NCBI GenBank assembly: GCA_902767845.1
Contig: CACXIV010000009.1
Span: 1-64,000 of the forward strand
DNA: 64,000 bases
Source of the DNA: an uncultured Ruminococcus sp.
GTDB lineage: Bacteria; Bacillota; Clostridia; Oscillospirales; Acutalibacteraceae
Direction of reading: 5' to 3'
Position numbers and translations under genes: made by a program. The notes under the pieces were generated by a model. It did no database searches, was not told where the DNA came from, and worked only from the letters and a program-made list of their open reading frames with translations. Shown one piece after another: positions 15,693-25,862 of this stretch; position 1 is the first letter of the stretch; every line of letters begins with the position of its first letter.

Positions 15693-17760
15693 TTCCGCCG
15701 GCTTTTGCTTCGGCGTCAACCGAGCCATAACAATAGTTAACGATCTTATCGGCGAGGGAAAAACCGTATGCACGCTCGGACCGATAATCCACAACATGGA
15801 GGTAGTCCGCGAGCTTAAAGAACGCGGCTGCCGCCCGATAGAGAGCATAGACGAGCTCCAAGAGGGCGAGACCCTTGTTATCCGTTCGCACGGCGTCAAA
15901 AAATCCGTGATCGACGAGCTCAACTCAAGAGGCATAGATTTCAAGGACGCCACCTGTCCCTTTGTCAGGAAGATACACCGTATCGTTTCCGAGGCTGAGC
16001 CGGGCACGGACGTAGTGCTTGTGGCAGGGAACCACGAGCATCCGGAGGTCGAGGGCATAATCAGCAATTGCAAAAGCGACTGCTACACCTTTAACAATGA
16101 GGCGGAATTGGACAAAATTTTGGATATAATCCTCCAAAAGAATTATAATTCCGTAATTGTTGCCGCTCAAACCACTTTTGACACAAAAGAATGGAAAAAA
16201 TCTGTAAAAAAGATAAAAAAAGTATGTACAAATGCAAAAATATTTGATACAATATGTAATGCTACGTCAGTTAGGCAGAGCGAGGCGGATCTGATCGCCG
16301 CTCAGTCGGACTTTATGATAGTTATAGGAGATCGTCACAGCTCCAATACAGGCAAGCTTTTTAACATCTGTAAAAGGCGCTGCCCCGACACGGTATTGAT
16401 CGAAACCGCTGATGAGCTTGATCTCAGCCGCGTGCGCGCTGCCGAACAGATAGGCGTAACTGCAGGCGCTTCAACACCTGCAAGGATAATAAAGGAGGTA
16501 CTGGATACAATGAGTGAAGAAATCAAATCCGGTGAAACAACAAATTTTGAAGAATCTTTTGAGGAGTTGCTTGAGGAATCCCTCAAAAACTTAAATACAA
16601 ATGAGAGGGTAATGGGTACAGTCATCAGCATAGCGCCTAATGAAGTACAGGTCGACGTCGGCAGGAAGCAGACAGGCTTTATTCCTGTAAACGAGCTTTC
16701 AAACGATCCTAACGTTAAGCCTGAAGATGTAGTAAAAATTGGTGACGAAGTTGAACTGCTTATCATGAAGACAAACGATCAAGAGGGTACGATCATGCTC
16801 TCAAAGCGCAGAGTAGACGCTCAGAAGGGCTGGGAGGAGCTTCAGGAGAAGGTCGATTCTCAGGAGATCCTTACAAGCAAGGTAACAGAGGCCGTAAAGG
16901 GCGGCGTTATCGTTATCTACAACGGCGTAAGAGTATTTATCCCCGCTTCGCAGGCAACTGCTTCACGTGACGAAAAGCTCGAGGATCTCGTAGGTCAGGA
17001 GGTAGATTTCAGACTTATCGAGGTTTCGCAGCGCGGAAGATACAAAAGAGCCATCGGTTCTATCCGCAGCGTGCTCAAGGAGCAGAGAGCCGCTCAGCGC
17101 GAGGAGTTCTGGAAGAACTGCGAGGTCGGCAAGCGCTACAAGGGCGTTGTTAAGTCGCTCACAAGCTACGGCGCGTTCGTTGATCTCGGCGGAGTATTCG
17201 GCATGATCCACATCTCCGAGCTTTCATGGACTCACATCAAGCATCCGTCCGAGGTCGTAAACATCGGCGACACCGTTGACGTTTACGTTAAGGATATCAA
17301 CGAGGAGACAAAGAAGATCTCTCTCGGCTTCAAGAACGCCGAGGACAATCCCTGGGAGATCCTCAAGAGAGATTATCCCGAGGGCACAGTAGTTGACGCT
17401 ACCGTAGTAGGTCTTACCACCTTCGGCGCGTTCGCCAACATCATCCCCGGTATCGACGGTCTTATCCACATCTCACAGATCGCCAATAAGAGGATCGAAA
17501 AGCCCGCTGACGTTCTTTCTGTAGGCGAGACCGTACAGGCTAAGATCACTGCTATCGACTTCGACAAAAAGCGCGTAAGCCTTTCTATGAGAGCTCTCCT
17601 TCCCGAAAGCGAGCAGGCTCCCGTAAAGGCCGCTCCCGCTGTTGAGGAAGCTGCTGAAGAAGCCGCTCCCGCAGTTGAGGAAGCTGTTGAAGAAGCCGCT
17701 CCCGTTGTTGAGGAAGTTGCTGAAGAAGCCGCTCCCGCAGTTGAAGAGGCTGCCGAATAA
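15664..17760 (+). CDS. ispH: IspH-ribosomal protein S1 fusion
   Basis: Residues about 1-285 are 4-hydroxy-3-methylbut-2-enyl diphosphate reductase with the three iron-sulfur cysteines C15, C98 and C198 and the E-H-P/T-S segments of the family. This is the last step of the MEP isoprenoid pathway. From about 310 four S1 RNA-binding repeats follow (GTVISIAPNEVQVDVG; a second, more divergent one; GVVKSLTSYGAFVDLG; ATVVGLTTFGAFANI). The C-terminus is an acidic/Ala-rich 11-residue repeat. Such fusions are known in Clostridia. The start is TTG 15664 inside plsC, with GGGAAG upstream; an ATG 16511 just before the S1 part could allow separate S1 synthesis, which is speculative. Confidence 0.95.
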   Translation: MKNTRIKKADSAGFCFGVNRAITIVNDLIGEGKTVCTLGPIIHNMEVVRELKERGCRPIESIDELQEGETLVIRSHGVKKSVIDELNSRGIDFKDATCPFVRKIHRIVSEAEPGTDVVLVAGNHEHPEVEGIISNCKSDCYTFNNEAELDKILDIILQKNYNSVIVAAQTTFDTKEWKKSVKKIKKVCTNAKIFDTICNATSVRQSEADLIAAQSDFMIVIGDRHSSNTGKLFNICKRRCPDTVLIETADELDLSRVRAAEQIGVTAGASTPARIIKEVLDTMSEEIKSGETTNFEESFEELLEESLKNLNTNERVMGTVISIAPNEVQVDVGRKQTGFIPVNELSNDPNVKPEDVVKIGDEVELLIMKTNDQEGTIMLSKRRVDAQKGWEELQEKVDSQEILTSKVTEAVKGGVIVIYNGVRVFIPASQATASRDEKLEDLVGQEVDFRLIEVSQRGRYKRAIGSIRSVLKEQRAAQREEFWKNCEVGKRYKGVVKSLTSYGAFVDLGGVFGMIHISELSWTHIKHPSEVVNIGDTVDVYVKDINEETKKISLGFKNAEDNPWEILKRDYPEGTVVDATVVGLTTFGAFANIIPGIDGLIHISQIANKRIEKPADVLSVGETVQAKITAIDFDKKRVSLSMRALLPESEQAPVKAAPAVEEAAEEAAPAVEEAVEEAAPVVEEVAEEAAPAVEEAAE
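17632..17757 (+). repeat. 33-bp tandem repeat encoding an 11-residue Ala/Glu/Val tail
   Basis: About 3.8 in-frame copies encode APAVEEAAEEA with substitutions (AVEEA, VVEEVAEEA). It forms the flexible acidic tail of the S1 domain. Copy number may vary between strains because the copies are nearly identical in DNA. Confidence 0.9.
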
Positions 17761-17774
17761 TCATGCTACATACA

Positions 17775-17800
17775 GGGCACTCCAAACGCGGGTGCCCTTA
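17775..17800 (+). terminator. Weak hairpin after ispH-rpsA
   Basis: GGGCAC pairs with GTGCCC over an 11-base loop, then TTATTTA. The 6-bp stem and mixed tract suggest partial termination, leaving read-through to the HD gene. Confidence 0.5.
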
Positions 17801-17821
17801 TTTACTATAGGAGGTATCAAA

Positions 17822-18397
17822 ATGACCGCCAAGGAAGAATTTATTGAGATATATAATCAGTACATCAACCGCAAGGGAGCCGACGAGCTGCTTGAGTGGA
17901 TCGAGCGCACCGACTTTTTTACCGCTCCGGCAAGCACAAGGTATCACTGCTCCTGCGAGGGCGGTCTTGTTATGCACTCCGTCAGCGTTTTCAACACCAT
18001 GATGGAAAAGCACTTTGACGAGGATACAGATAATATCGAGAGCTTCGCTATCTGCGCGCTGCTCCACGATCTCTGCAAGGCGCAGTTCTACAAGGTGTCG
18101 AGCCGCAACGTAAAAAACGAGGAGACCGGCCAGTGGGAAAAGGTGCCGTATTACGCGATCGAGGATCAGTTCCCCTACGGTCACGGAGAGAAGTCCGTGT
18201 TCCTGATCGAGCGTAAAATGCGCCTCAAGCTTGACGAGGCTATGGCGATCCGCTGGCACATGGGCGAGTTCGGCGACAAAAACAGCAACGCCATCAGCCA
18301 GGCTTACGATATGTATCCGCTGGCTGTAAAGCTCCACCTCGCCGATCTTGAGTCGACTTATCTAAAGGAGAAGGGAACCTCGGCGGTGCGCAGATAG
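17822..18397 (+). CDS. HD-domain phosphohydrolase
   Basis: The 191-residue protein has the HD metal-site pattern: His in GGLVMHS, His-Asp in LLHDLCK and a final Asp in LHLADLE. HD proteins hydrolyse phosphomonoesters or phosphodiesters, often nucleotides; the substrate here is not identifiable. The start is ATG 17822 with AGGAGG upstream at good spacing. The same frame stays open upstream through the repeat tail of the previous gene, but that part is not the gene. A terminator follows before ligA. Confidence 0.88.
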   Translation: MTAKEEFIEIYNQYINRKGADELLEWIERTDFFTAPASTRYHCSCEGGLVMHSVSVFNTMMEKHFDEDTDNIESFAICALLHDLCKAQFYKVSSRNVKNEETGQWEKVPYYAIEDQFPYGHGEKSVFLIERKMRLKLDEAMAIRWHMGEFGDKNSNAISQAYDMYPLAVKLHLADLESTYLKEKGTSAVRR

Positions 18398-18509
18398 TCG
18401 CGGCGGCGACACCGCAAATCCGCCTTTGGAAAACATTGATTTGATTTATGCGTTTCTGCAACGGCGGGTCAAAAAATGTAATCGCAAATGATAATGAAAA
18501 TCTAACTTT

Positions 18510-18545
18510 AAAGCCTCCCCCGTCACTTGTTTCGGGGGAGCCTTT
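18510..18545 (+). terminator. Terminator-like hairpin before ligA
   Basis: AAAGCCTCCCCCG pairs with CGGGGGAGCCTTT (13 bp, one C-C mismatch) around a ten-base loop. The T tract is short (TTTAAAT). The rest of the 174-base gap (18398-18571) shows no clear promoter or gene. Confidence 0.65.
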
Positions 18546-18547
18546 AA

Positions 18548-20551
<2,004 letters not shown>

Positions 20552-20571
20552 GCTTACCGAAATATAAAACC

Positions 20572-20599
20572 GACCTTCCGATTTGGAAGGTCTTTTTTT
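20572..20599 (+). terminator. Intrinsic terminator after ligA
   Basis: GACCTTCC and GGAAGGTC form an 8-bp stem with a 5-base loop, followed by seven T. Confidence 0.93.
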
Positions 20600-20610
20600 A
20601 CGCCCTTTGG

Positions 20611-20618
20611 CATACACT
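20611..20618 (+). promoter_or_regulatory. Candidate sigma-E -10 box for the spoIIIA operon
   Basis: CATACACT matches the sigma-E -10 consensus CATACANT exactly. It lies 57 bases before spoIIIAA, the operon that sigma-E transcribes in the mother cell of Bacillus. A good -35 element is not evident in the T-rich terminator tail 14 bp upstream, so confidence is moderate. A palindrome, AATAACCTGTTATT, sits at 20624-20637 near the predicted start point. Confidence 0.5.
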
Positions 20619-20674
20619 GTATCAATAACCTGTTATTCCGGGGCGCGCCCGGGGATATCAACGGAGGAATCATC

Positions 20675-21613
20675 ATGACAAAGGACACAGTAAAAATATC
20701 AAAGGCTCTCGGCTGCCTTAGTCCGCCGTTGAGGGCGGCGCTTGAACCACATATCGGCTTTATCTCGCGCGAAGTCACCGATATCCGCGTAAGGCAAGGG
20801 TTTCCGCTCGCGGTTTCAACACGCGGCGGCATATATTACCCCTCAAACGACGGCGGACTTTTACAAACTCCGTCGGACAAGGCTGTTATAATTAGTAAAA
20901 CCGATATCGGGGATTCATTTAACAGGATATGCCGCTACTCTGTCTACAGCGTACAGGGCGAGCTTGTCAACGGCTTCGTTACCGTATCGGGCGGTCACAG
21001 AGCAGGGATCTGCGGCACTGCGGTAGTCGGCTCGGGCGGTATAATCAATATCCGCGACATCAGCTCGATCAACCTGCGCCTGTCGCGCGAGGTAAAGGGC
21101 TGCGCCGTGGAGCTGATGAAGCGGATCAACGCCGAAAAGGGCGTGCTTATCTGCGGCGAGCCGTGCTCGGGTAAGACGACGATCCTCCGCGATGCGGCAA
21201 GATATATTTCTTTAACAGAAAATAAAGCCGTTTCCCTGATCGACGAAAGGGGAGAGCTCGCCGCCGCTGTACGAGGAGAAAACCAAAACGACGTCGGTAT
21301 GTGCGACGTATTCAGCGGCTATCCAAAGCTCAGCGCGGCGGAGCAGGCGCTGAGGTGCATGTCGCCCGACTTCATTATCCTCGACGAGCTCGGCACCGCG
21401 GACGACGTAAAGGCGGTCGAAGGCTGTTCAAACAGCGGAGTCGCCGTTATAGCGGCGCTCCACGCGGCTGATAAAGCCGAGCTATTGAACAAGCCTAACG
21501 CCGTCAGGCTGCTAAAAACACAGGCGTTCGGCAGCGTGGTGTTCCTCGACAGCCGCAAAAACGCCGGAAAGATCAGAGAGATAGCAAGGGCAGGTGAGCT
21601 GCTTGCCGGTTAA
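20675..21613 (+). CDS. spoIIIAA: Stage III sporulation protein AA (AAA ATPase)
   Basis: The 312-residue secretion-type ATPase has Walker A GEPCSGKT (161-168), Walker B FIILDELG and the VRQGFPLAV segment typical of SpoIIIAA. It powers or gates the SpoIIIA-SpoIIQ feeding channel between mother cell and forespore. The start ATG follows CGGAGGA. It heads the eight-gene spoIIIAA-AH operon and overlaps spoIIIAB by 20 bases. Confidence 0.96.
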   Translation: MTKDTVKISKALGCLSPPLRAALEPHIGFISREVTDIRVRQGFPLAVSTRGGIYYPSNDGGLLQTPSDKAVIISKTDIGDSFNRICRYSVYSVQGELVNGFVTVSGGHRAGICGTAVVGSGGIINIRDISSINLRLSREVKGCAVELMKRINAEKGVLICGEPCSGKTTILRDAARYISLTENKAVSLIDERGELAAAVRGENQNDVGMCDVFSGYPKLSAAEQALRCMSPDFIILDELGTADDVKAVEGCSNSGVAVIAALHAADKAELLNKPNAVRLLKTQAFGSVVFLDSRKNAGKIREIARAGELLAG

Positions 21614-22097
21614 GCTCCTGGGCTGCGCGCTGATAACCGCGTCGGGACTCGCGGTCGGCTGCATGCTGACAAAAAAGCTCGGCATGAGGCGCGATTATAT
21701 GAGCAGGTTCTGCGTATTCATCTCGCTGATGATAACTCAGATCAGGTACAGCGGCGCGGATATTTTTACCCTTGTTAAAACCTCGGCAGGCGGCGCAGGT
21801 CTGCAAATGCCCGGACACGACGACGGGTCGGAATCATTTGTATGCTACTGGGAGAGATATATACAAAACATCCCGGTCAAAACAGGGTTGAATAATTCTG
21901 ATAAAGAATTATTATCCGAGTTCGGCTCGGCTCTCGGCACAACGGATATCGACGGTCAGCTAAAGCACCTTGAGCTTTACGGCGAGCTTTTCCAAAACCG
22001 CCTCGAGGAGTGCCGCGGCGCGTTCAGGGACAAATCAAAGATATACCGCGCGCTGGGATTATTCGGCGGCATCTCGGCGGCGCTGCTGATAATGTAA
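21594..22097 (+). CDS. spoIIIAB: Stage III sporulation protein AB
   Basis: The 167-residue protein has an N-terminal membrane helix (LLGCALITASGLAVGCML), a helical cytoplasmic domain resembling type II secretion GspF and a C-terminal membrane segment (ALGLFGGISAALLIM). It probably forms the membrane platform of the feeding channel. GTG 21594 lies within spoIIIAA and is the best start; TTG 21603 is an alternative. Confidence 0.9.
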   Translation: MSCLPVKLLGCALITASGLAVGCMLTKKLGMRRDYMSRFCVFISLMITQIRYSGADIFTLVKTSAGGAGLQMPGHDDGSESFVCYWERYIQNIPVKTGLNNSDKELLSEFGSALGTTDIDGQLKHLELYGELFQNRLEECRGAFRDKSKIYRALGLFGGISAALLIM

Positions 22098-22114
22098 AAC
22101 ACAAAGAGGTCAAA

Positions 22115-22309
22115 ATGGACGTAGAGTTAATATTCAAAATCGCGGCAGTCGGGATAATCGTCGCGGTGCTGTCGCAGCTGCTTATACGCAGCGGACGCGA
22201 GGAACAGGCCATGCTCACAACGCTTGCGGGACTGATCGTGGTGCTGACAATGGTGATAACCCAGATAAGCTCGCTGTTCGAGACCATCAAGCGGCTGTTC
22301 GATTTCTGA
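22115..22309 (+). CDS. spoIIIAC: Stage III sporulation protein AC
   Basis: The 64-residue two-helix membrane protein (FKIAAVGIIVAVLSQLLI and TLAGLIVVLTMVITQISSL) matches SpoIIIAC in size and order. ATG 22115 follows AAAGAGG. Its stop overlaps the spoIIIAD start by one base. It is a membrane component of the channel. Confidence 0.93.
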   Translation: MDVELIFKIAAVGIIVAVLSQLLIRSGREEQAMLTTLAGLIVVLTMVITQISSLFETIKRLFDF

Positions 22310-22698
22310 TGAGCATAGTTTCGATCAGTGCGCTCGCGGTCGCGGCGGTGATAATCGCCCTGACGCTAAAGCCGAAAAACGCCGAGCTCGCCCTGATGCT
22401 CGCAACGGCCGCCTCGGTGATCATCATGTTCAGTCTGCTCGGCAACGCCGCGCAGATCACCCAAAGACTGAGCGAGCTCGCCGCGGCTTCGGGAATAAAC
22501 ACGGGCTACATAGCTATACTGCTCAAGGTGGTCGGTATCTGCCTTGTAACGGAATTTGCCGCCAATACCTGCCGCGATTCGGGCAGCTCGTCGCTCGCCG
22601 GCAGCGTTACCCTTACCGGCAAGATACTTGTGACAGCGGCAGCGCTGCCGCTGTACGCGGACATCCTCTCGACGGTAACAGAGCTGATAAGAAGGTAA
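22309..22698 (+). CDS. spoIIIAD: Stage III sporulation protein AD
   Basis: The 129-residue hydrophobic protein with four predicted helices (ISALAVAAVIIALTL, LALMLATAASVIIMFSLL and others) matches SpoIIIAD by length and position. It is thought to act with AC in the channel membrane part. It overlaps spoIIIAC by one base. Confidence 0.93.
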   Translation: MSIVSISALAVAAVIIALTLKPKNAELALMLATAASVIIMFSLLGNAAQITQRLSELAAASGINTGYIAILLKVVGICLVTEFAANTCRDSGSSSLAGSVTLTGKILVTAAALPLYADILSTVTELIRR

Positions 22699-22701
22699 GA
22701 C

Positions 22702-23808
22702 GTGAAAAAGCTGTTAACGATAATTACAATAATACCGATAATTCTCCTTTCGGTCACAACGGTGCGCGCCGAGGAAACCGAGTACGATTTTTCAGAGGTA
22801 TACGACAGTCTTTCGGACGAGGTAAGGGAGCGCATGCTCGATATCGGCGCGGACAGCGTCGATCCGGCTTCGCTTTCCCGTCTGTCGTTTGACTCGGTCA
22901 TGGCGGAGATAGAAAGCATGGCGGCGGAAAACGCCGCGTCGCCGCTCGGCGGACTTGTTTCAATAATCGCGGTGCTGCTGATATGCTCAATGCTCAGCGC
23001 CTATAAATCCTCGCTCAGTCCCGAGATCGGCACGACTCTGAACACCGCCTCGGCGCTATGTATCTGCTGCGCGGTGCTCGCTCCGGCGATCGGCACTGTA
23101 AACTCCGCCTGCGAGATAATAACAAACGCCGCTAACCTTATGCTCGCCTTCGTTCCGATCGCCGGAACGCTCATGACCGCCTCGGGTCAGCCGTTCGGAT
23201 CGGCGGCGTACTGCGCGTCGGTTATCGCCGCAGGGCAGGGGGTGGCGCAGGTATCGGAAAAGCTGATAATACCCTTTTTGAACATGTTTCTCGGGCTGAG
23301 CGTCTCAGCCGGGCTTTCGCCTGAAATAAACCTGAGCGGCTTTACGTCGTTCATCTCTAAGACCTTCAAGTGGCTGCTCGCGTTCGTGATGACCGTATTC
23401 ACCTCGGTGCTCGGGATAAAGCAGGTCGTAACAAGCTCGCTCGACAATGTTTCGGGCAGGACGGTGCGCTTCGCGCTGAGCTCTTTCGTGCCGGTCGTCG
23501 GGTCGGCGCTCTCGGAGGCTTACCGAACCGTGTCCGGCAGTGTGTCCATGCTCAAATCGGGCTTGGGCGTGTTCGTGATAATCGCCGTGGCGCTCACGTT
23601 TCTGCCGATCGTTATCCGCTGCGCGCTATGGTCGCTCGCATTAAAAACAGGCAGGGCGACGGCGGAGGTCACGGGACTGCCTCAATGCGCGGTATTGCTC
23701 GACGGAGTCGGCTCGGTGTTCTCGGTTATAATAGCCGTGCTGCTCTGCATAGCCTCGGTCTGCATAATCTCCGCCGCTATGATATTCATGATCGGGGGCG
23801 CGGCGTGA
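22702..23808 (+). CDS. spoIIIAE: Stage III sporulation protein AE
   Basis: The 368-residue protein has a signal peptide (KKLLTIITIIPIILLSVTTVRA), an extracytoplasmic segment and six or more membrane helices. Length and order fit SpoIIIAE, the largest membrane part of the SpoIIIA complex. GTG 22702 is the start, four bases after the AD stop. It overlaps spoIIIAF at GTGA. Confidence 0.95.
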   Translation: MKKLLTIITIIPIILLSVTTVRAEETEYDFSEVYDSLSDEVRERMLDIGADSVDPASLSRLSFDSVMAEIESMAAENAASPLGGLVSIIAVLLICSMLSAYKSSLSPEIGTTLNTASALCICCAVLAPAIGTVNSACEIITNAANLMLAFVPIAGTLMTASGQPFGSAAYCASVIAAGQGVAQVSEKLIIPFLNMFLGLSVSAGLSPEINLSGFTSFISKTFKWLLAFVMTVFTSVLGIKQVVTSSLDNVSGRTVRFALSSFVPVVGSALSEAYRTVSGSVSMLKSGLGVFVIIAVALTFLPIVIRCALWSLALKTGRATAEVTGLPQCAVLLDGVGSVFSVIIAVLLCIASVCIISAAMIFMIGGAA

Positions 23809-24278
23809 ACGGTATCGGGACGGTCGCAGTCACGGTCTGCTGCGCCTCGCTGATCTGCGCCCTTGTGTCGAACTTCGTCAGCGACTCGTCGGTAAAAAGG
23901 GTGCTCAACCTCGTGCTGGGCGCGTTCGTTATATGCTCGCTTATCCTCCCCGTAAGGGCTGCGGTGAACGGCATCAGGGACGGTTTATCCGGGATATCCG
24001 ATCATCCCTCCGCTACCGCCGACGAATCCGCGTACAACGACAAAATAGTCGCCGAGACGCGCAAAAACCTTGAGCGCACGCTTGACGCTCTCCTTGAGCA
24101 AAACGGGATCCGTCCCAACGGCACCGAGATAATTCTTTCCGTCGGCGACGACAACAGCATAATTATCTCTCAGGTGCGCATATACATAGACGAAGGCAGT
24201 TGCCGGACGGAGCTTATCACCGAGCTGACGGTTCAAAACTTCGGGATAATCCCGAACATTATTACGGAACAGGAATAA
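23805..24278 (+). CDS. spoIIIAF: Stage III sporulation protein AF
   Basis: The 157-residue protein begins with two membrane helices (VAVTVCCASLICALVSNFV and VLNLVLGAFVICSLIL). A soluble ring-building-like domain follows (TEIILSVGDDNSIIISQVRIYI). GTG 23805 overlaps the AE stop; the frame continues open upstream inside spoIIIAE but lacks AF-like sequence there. Confidence 0.92.
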   Translation: MNGIGTVAVTVCCASLICALVSNFVSDSSVKRVLNLVLGAFVICSLILPVRAAVNGIRDGLSGISDHPSATADESAYNDKIVAETRKNLERTLDALLEQNGIRPNGTEIILSVGDDNSIIISQVRIYIDEGSCRTELITELTVQNFGIIPNIITEQE

Positions 24279-24280
24279 AA

Positions 24281-24718
24281 ATGACAGACAGGCTGAAAAA
24301 GATCTTTGACAGCGGCAGGCTCCGCAGGATAATTATTATATCCGGTATTTTGGGGATCGCGCTGATATTTGTATCAAACTACATCAATCCCGCGGATCAC
24401 CGGGAAAAAGAAAGGGATGAGGCTTTTTCCGTAACAGAGTACGGCGCTCAAACGGAAAGCGATCTTGAGGCGCTGATCTCCCGTATCGAGGGGGTGGGCG
24501 CGGCAAAGGTGCTGCTTACCGTGGAAAACAGCGTGGAATATGTATATTTAAAGGACAGCACGACAAAGACAAAGGAAGTCCAGCCGATAATCAGAGGCGT
24601 GCTTGTCGTATGCGAAGGCGGTGACGATCCGGTTGTTGTCGAGCGCGTAACCCAAGCGGTAACAAAAGCCCTTGACATTTCAACGGCAAAAGTATGTATT
24701 GCAAAATTATCAGAATAA
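24281..24718 (+). CDS. spoIIIAG: Stage III sporulation protein AG
   Basis: The 145-residue protein has one N-terminal membrane helix (RIIIISGILGIALIFVSNY). The ring-building domain that follows (GVGAAKVLLTVENSVEYVY) forms the large AG ring in the intermembrane space in Bacillus. ATG 24281 lies two bases after the AF stop. It is shorter than the B. subtilis protein (about 229 aa), mainly in the linker. Confidence 0.93.
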   Translation: MTDRLKKIFDSGRLRRIIIISGILGIALIFVSNYINPADHREKERDEAFSVTEYGAQTESDLEALISRIEGVGAAKVLLTVENSVEYVYLKDSTTKTKEVQPIIRGVLVVCEGGDDPVVVERVTQAVTKALDISTAKVCIAKLSE

Positions 24719-24732
24719 AGGTCGGTAGTATT

Positions 24733-25272
24733 ATGAAATTTCAAAAAAAGCACGTTATAGCGGCAGCTCTTACCCTCGCGCTGGGCGCGGCGGTATATGT
24801 AAACTGGCAGTTCACATCGAACAACAGCACCGGTGTAAAGGAGCTCGGAGCGGCTTCCTACGTGAACGCGACGGCATGCGCCACCGCCGACGAGGCAAAG
24901 CAGACCTCCGCGGTTTCAAAGGAGCAGCAGAGCTATTTTGCCGCCGAGCGCACAAAACGCCAAAGTACTCAGGATAAGGTGCTTGACGAGGCAAAGGAGA
25001 TATTTGACCTCGACGGCGCGGATGAGTCCGAGATATCGGAGGCTCAGAAAAACGTCGAGAAGATCATCAAGAGCTTCACCGTACAGGACGGTATCGAGAG
25101 CATAATAAAGGCAAAGGGTTTTTCGGACTGTATCTGCATAATCAGCGACGAGGGAGTGTCGGTGATTGTGCCCGAAAACGAGCTCAACGATTCGTCGGCG
25201 CTTGTGATCGACGACGCGGTCGTATCGCATTACGACGTTGCTCTCGACAAGATCTCGATTGTCGGCGCCTGA
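24733..25272 (+). CDS. spoIIIAH: Stage III sporulation protein AH
   Basis: The 179-residue protein has an N-terminal membrane helix (HVIAAALTLALGAAVYVNW), a flexible linker and a C-terminal YscJ/FliF-like ring domain (about 100-179). In Bacillus, AH binds SpoIIQ across the septum. It ends the operon. ATG 24733 is the only reasonable start. Confidence 0.94.
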   Translation: MKFQKKHVIAAALTLALGAAVYVNWQFTSNNSTGVKELGAASYVNATACATADEAKQTSAVSKEQQSYFAAERTKRQSTQDKVLDEAKEIFDLDGADESEISEAQKNVEKIIKSFTVQDGIESIIKAKGFSDCICIISDEGVSVIVPENELNDSSALVIDDAVVSHYDVALDKISIVGA

Positions 25273-25348
25273 ATTTGACGAATGGATAACGACCGCCTTT
25301 CTTGGGAGCAGGTTATCCGCCGCGGAGCGCAAAAGTTAAGCTATTAAG

Positions 25349-25373
25349 GAGGCGATAGTTTTCGCCTCTTTTT
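25349..25373 (+). terminator. Intrinsic terminator of the spoIIIA operon
   Basis: GAGGCGA pairs with TCGCCTC around a six-base loop, followed by TTTTT and another T run. The gap 25273-25436 otherwise holds only this and the nusB promoter. Confidence 0.88.
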
Positions 25374-25374
25374 A

Positions 25375-25403
25375 TTTACTTTTTTCCGAGCATGTGATAT
25401 AAT
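25375..25403 (+). promoter_or_regulatory. Promoter of nusB-tsaD-like-xseA
   Basis: TTTACT (25375-25380) and TATAAT (25398-25403) are 17 bp apart, 34 bases before nusB. The -35 overlaps the tail of the spoIIIA terminator. Confidence 0.65.
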
Positions 25404-25436
25404 ATATCCTGAATCAAAATGTAAAGCTGGGATATT

Positions 25437-25862
25437 ATGTGTAAAGAAGAAGTTAAGCTTTCAAGGAGCGAAATGCGCGAGCAGGCGTTCATGCTCCTGT
25501 TCTCAAAATCCTTTGACGACGAACCCCTCGAGGATACTATCGACGATAACGCCGAGATGTTCAAGGGCGGAGTATGCGCCTACGCTCAGGCGGCGGTGAT
25601 GGGGATAGAGGACAGGCGCGACGAGATCGACGGCGTGATTTCCTCAAAGCTCAAAAAGGGCTGGTCTATCGGCAGACTTTCAAAGCCCTCGCTCGCGATT
25701 TTAAGGCTCGCGGTATATGAGATCAATTACCTTGAGAATATCCCCGACGGAGTTTCCGTCAACGAGGCGGTGGAGCTTGCCAAAAAGTACACGATCGGCG
25801 AGAGCGGATTCATCAACGGTATCCTCGGCTCGGTGATCAGGGACAAAGAGGCGTCAAAATGA
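25437..25862 (+). CDS. nusB: Transcription antitermination factor NusB
   Basis: The 141-residue all-helical protein has the NusB pattern RSEMREQAFMLLFSKSF at the start. The characteristic RLAVYEINYLENIPDGVSVNEAVELAKKY / GFINGILGSV segment is at the end. NusB with NusE binds boxA RNA to aid rRNA transcription. Its stop overlaps the next start (ATGA). Confidence 0.96.
   Translation: MCKEEVKLSRSEMREQAFMLLFSKSFDDEPLEDTIDDNAEMFKGGVCAYAQAAVMGIEDRRDEIDGVISSKLKKGWSIGRLSKPSLAILRLAVYEINYLENIPDGVSVNEAVELAKKYTIGESGFINGILGSVIRDKEASK

Noticed and set aside
20638..20654. GC-rich palindrome before spoIIIAA as an intrinsic terminator
   Set aside because: No T tract follows and a ribosome site lies immediately downstream; it is a leader hairpin at most.
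25282..25347. 21-codon frame between spoIIIAH and nusB
   Set aside because: There is no ribosome site and no recognisable product, and its stop abuts the terminator. In Bacillus an Asp23-like gene lies here, but nothing resembling it is present.
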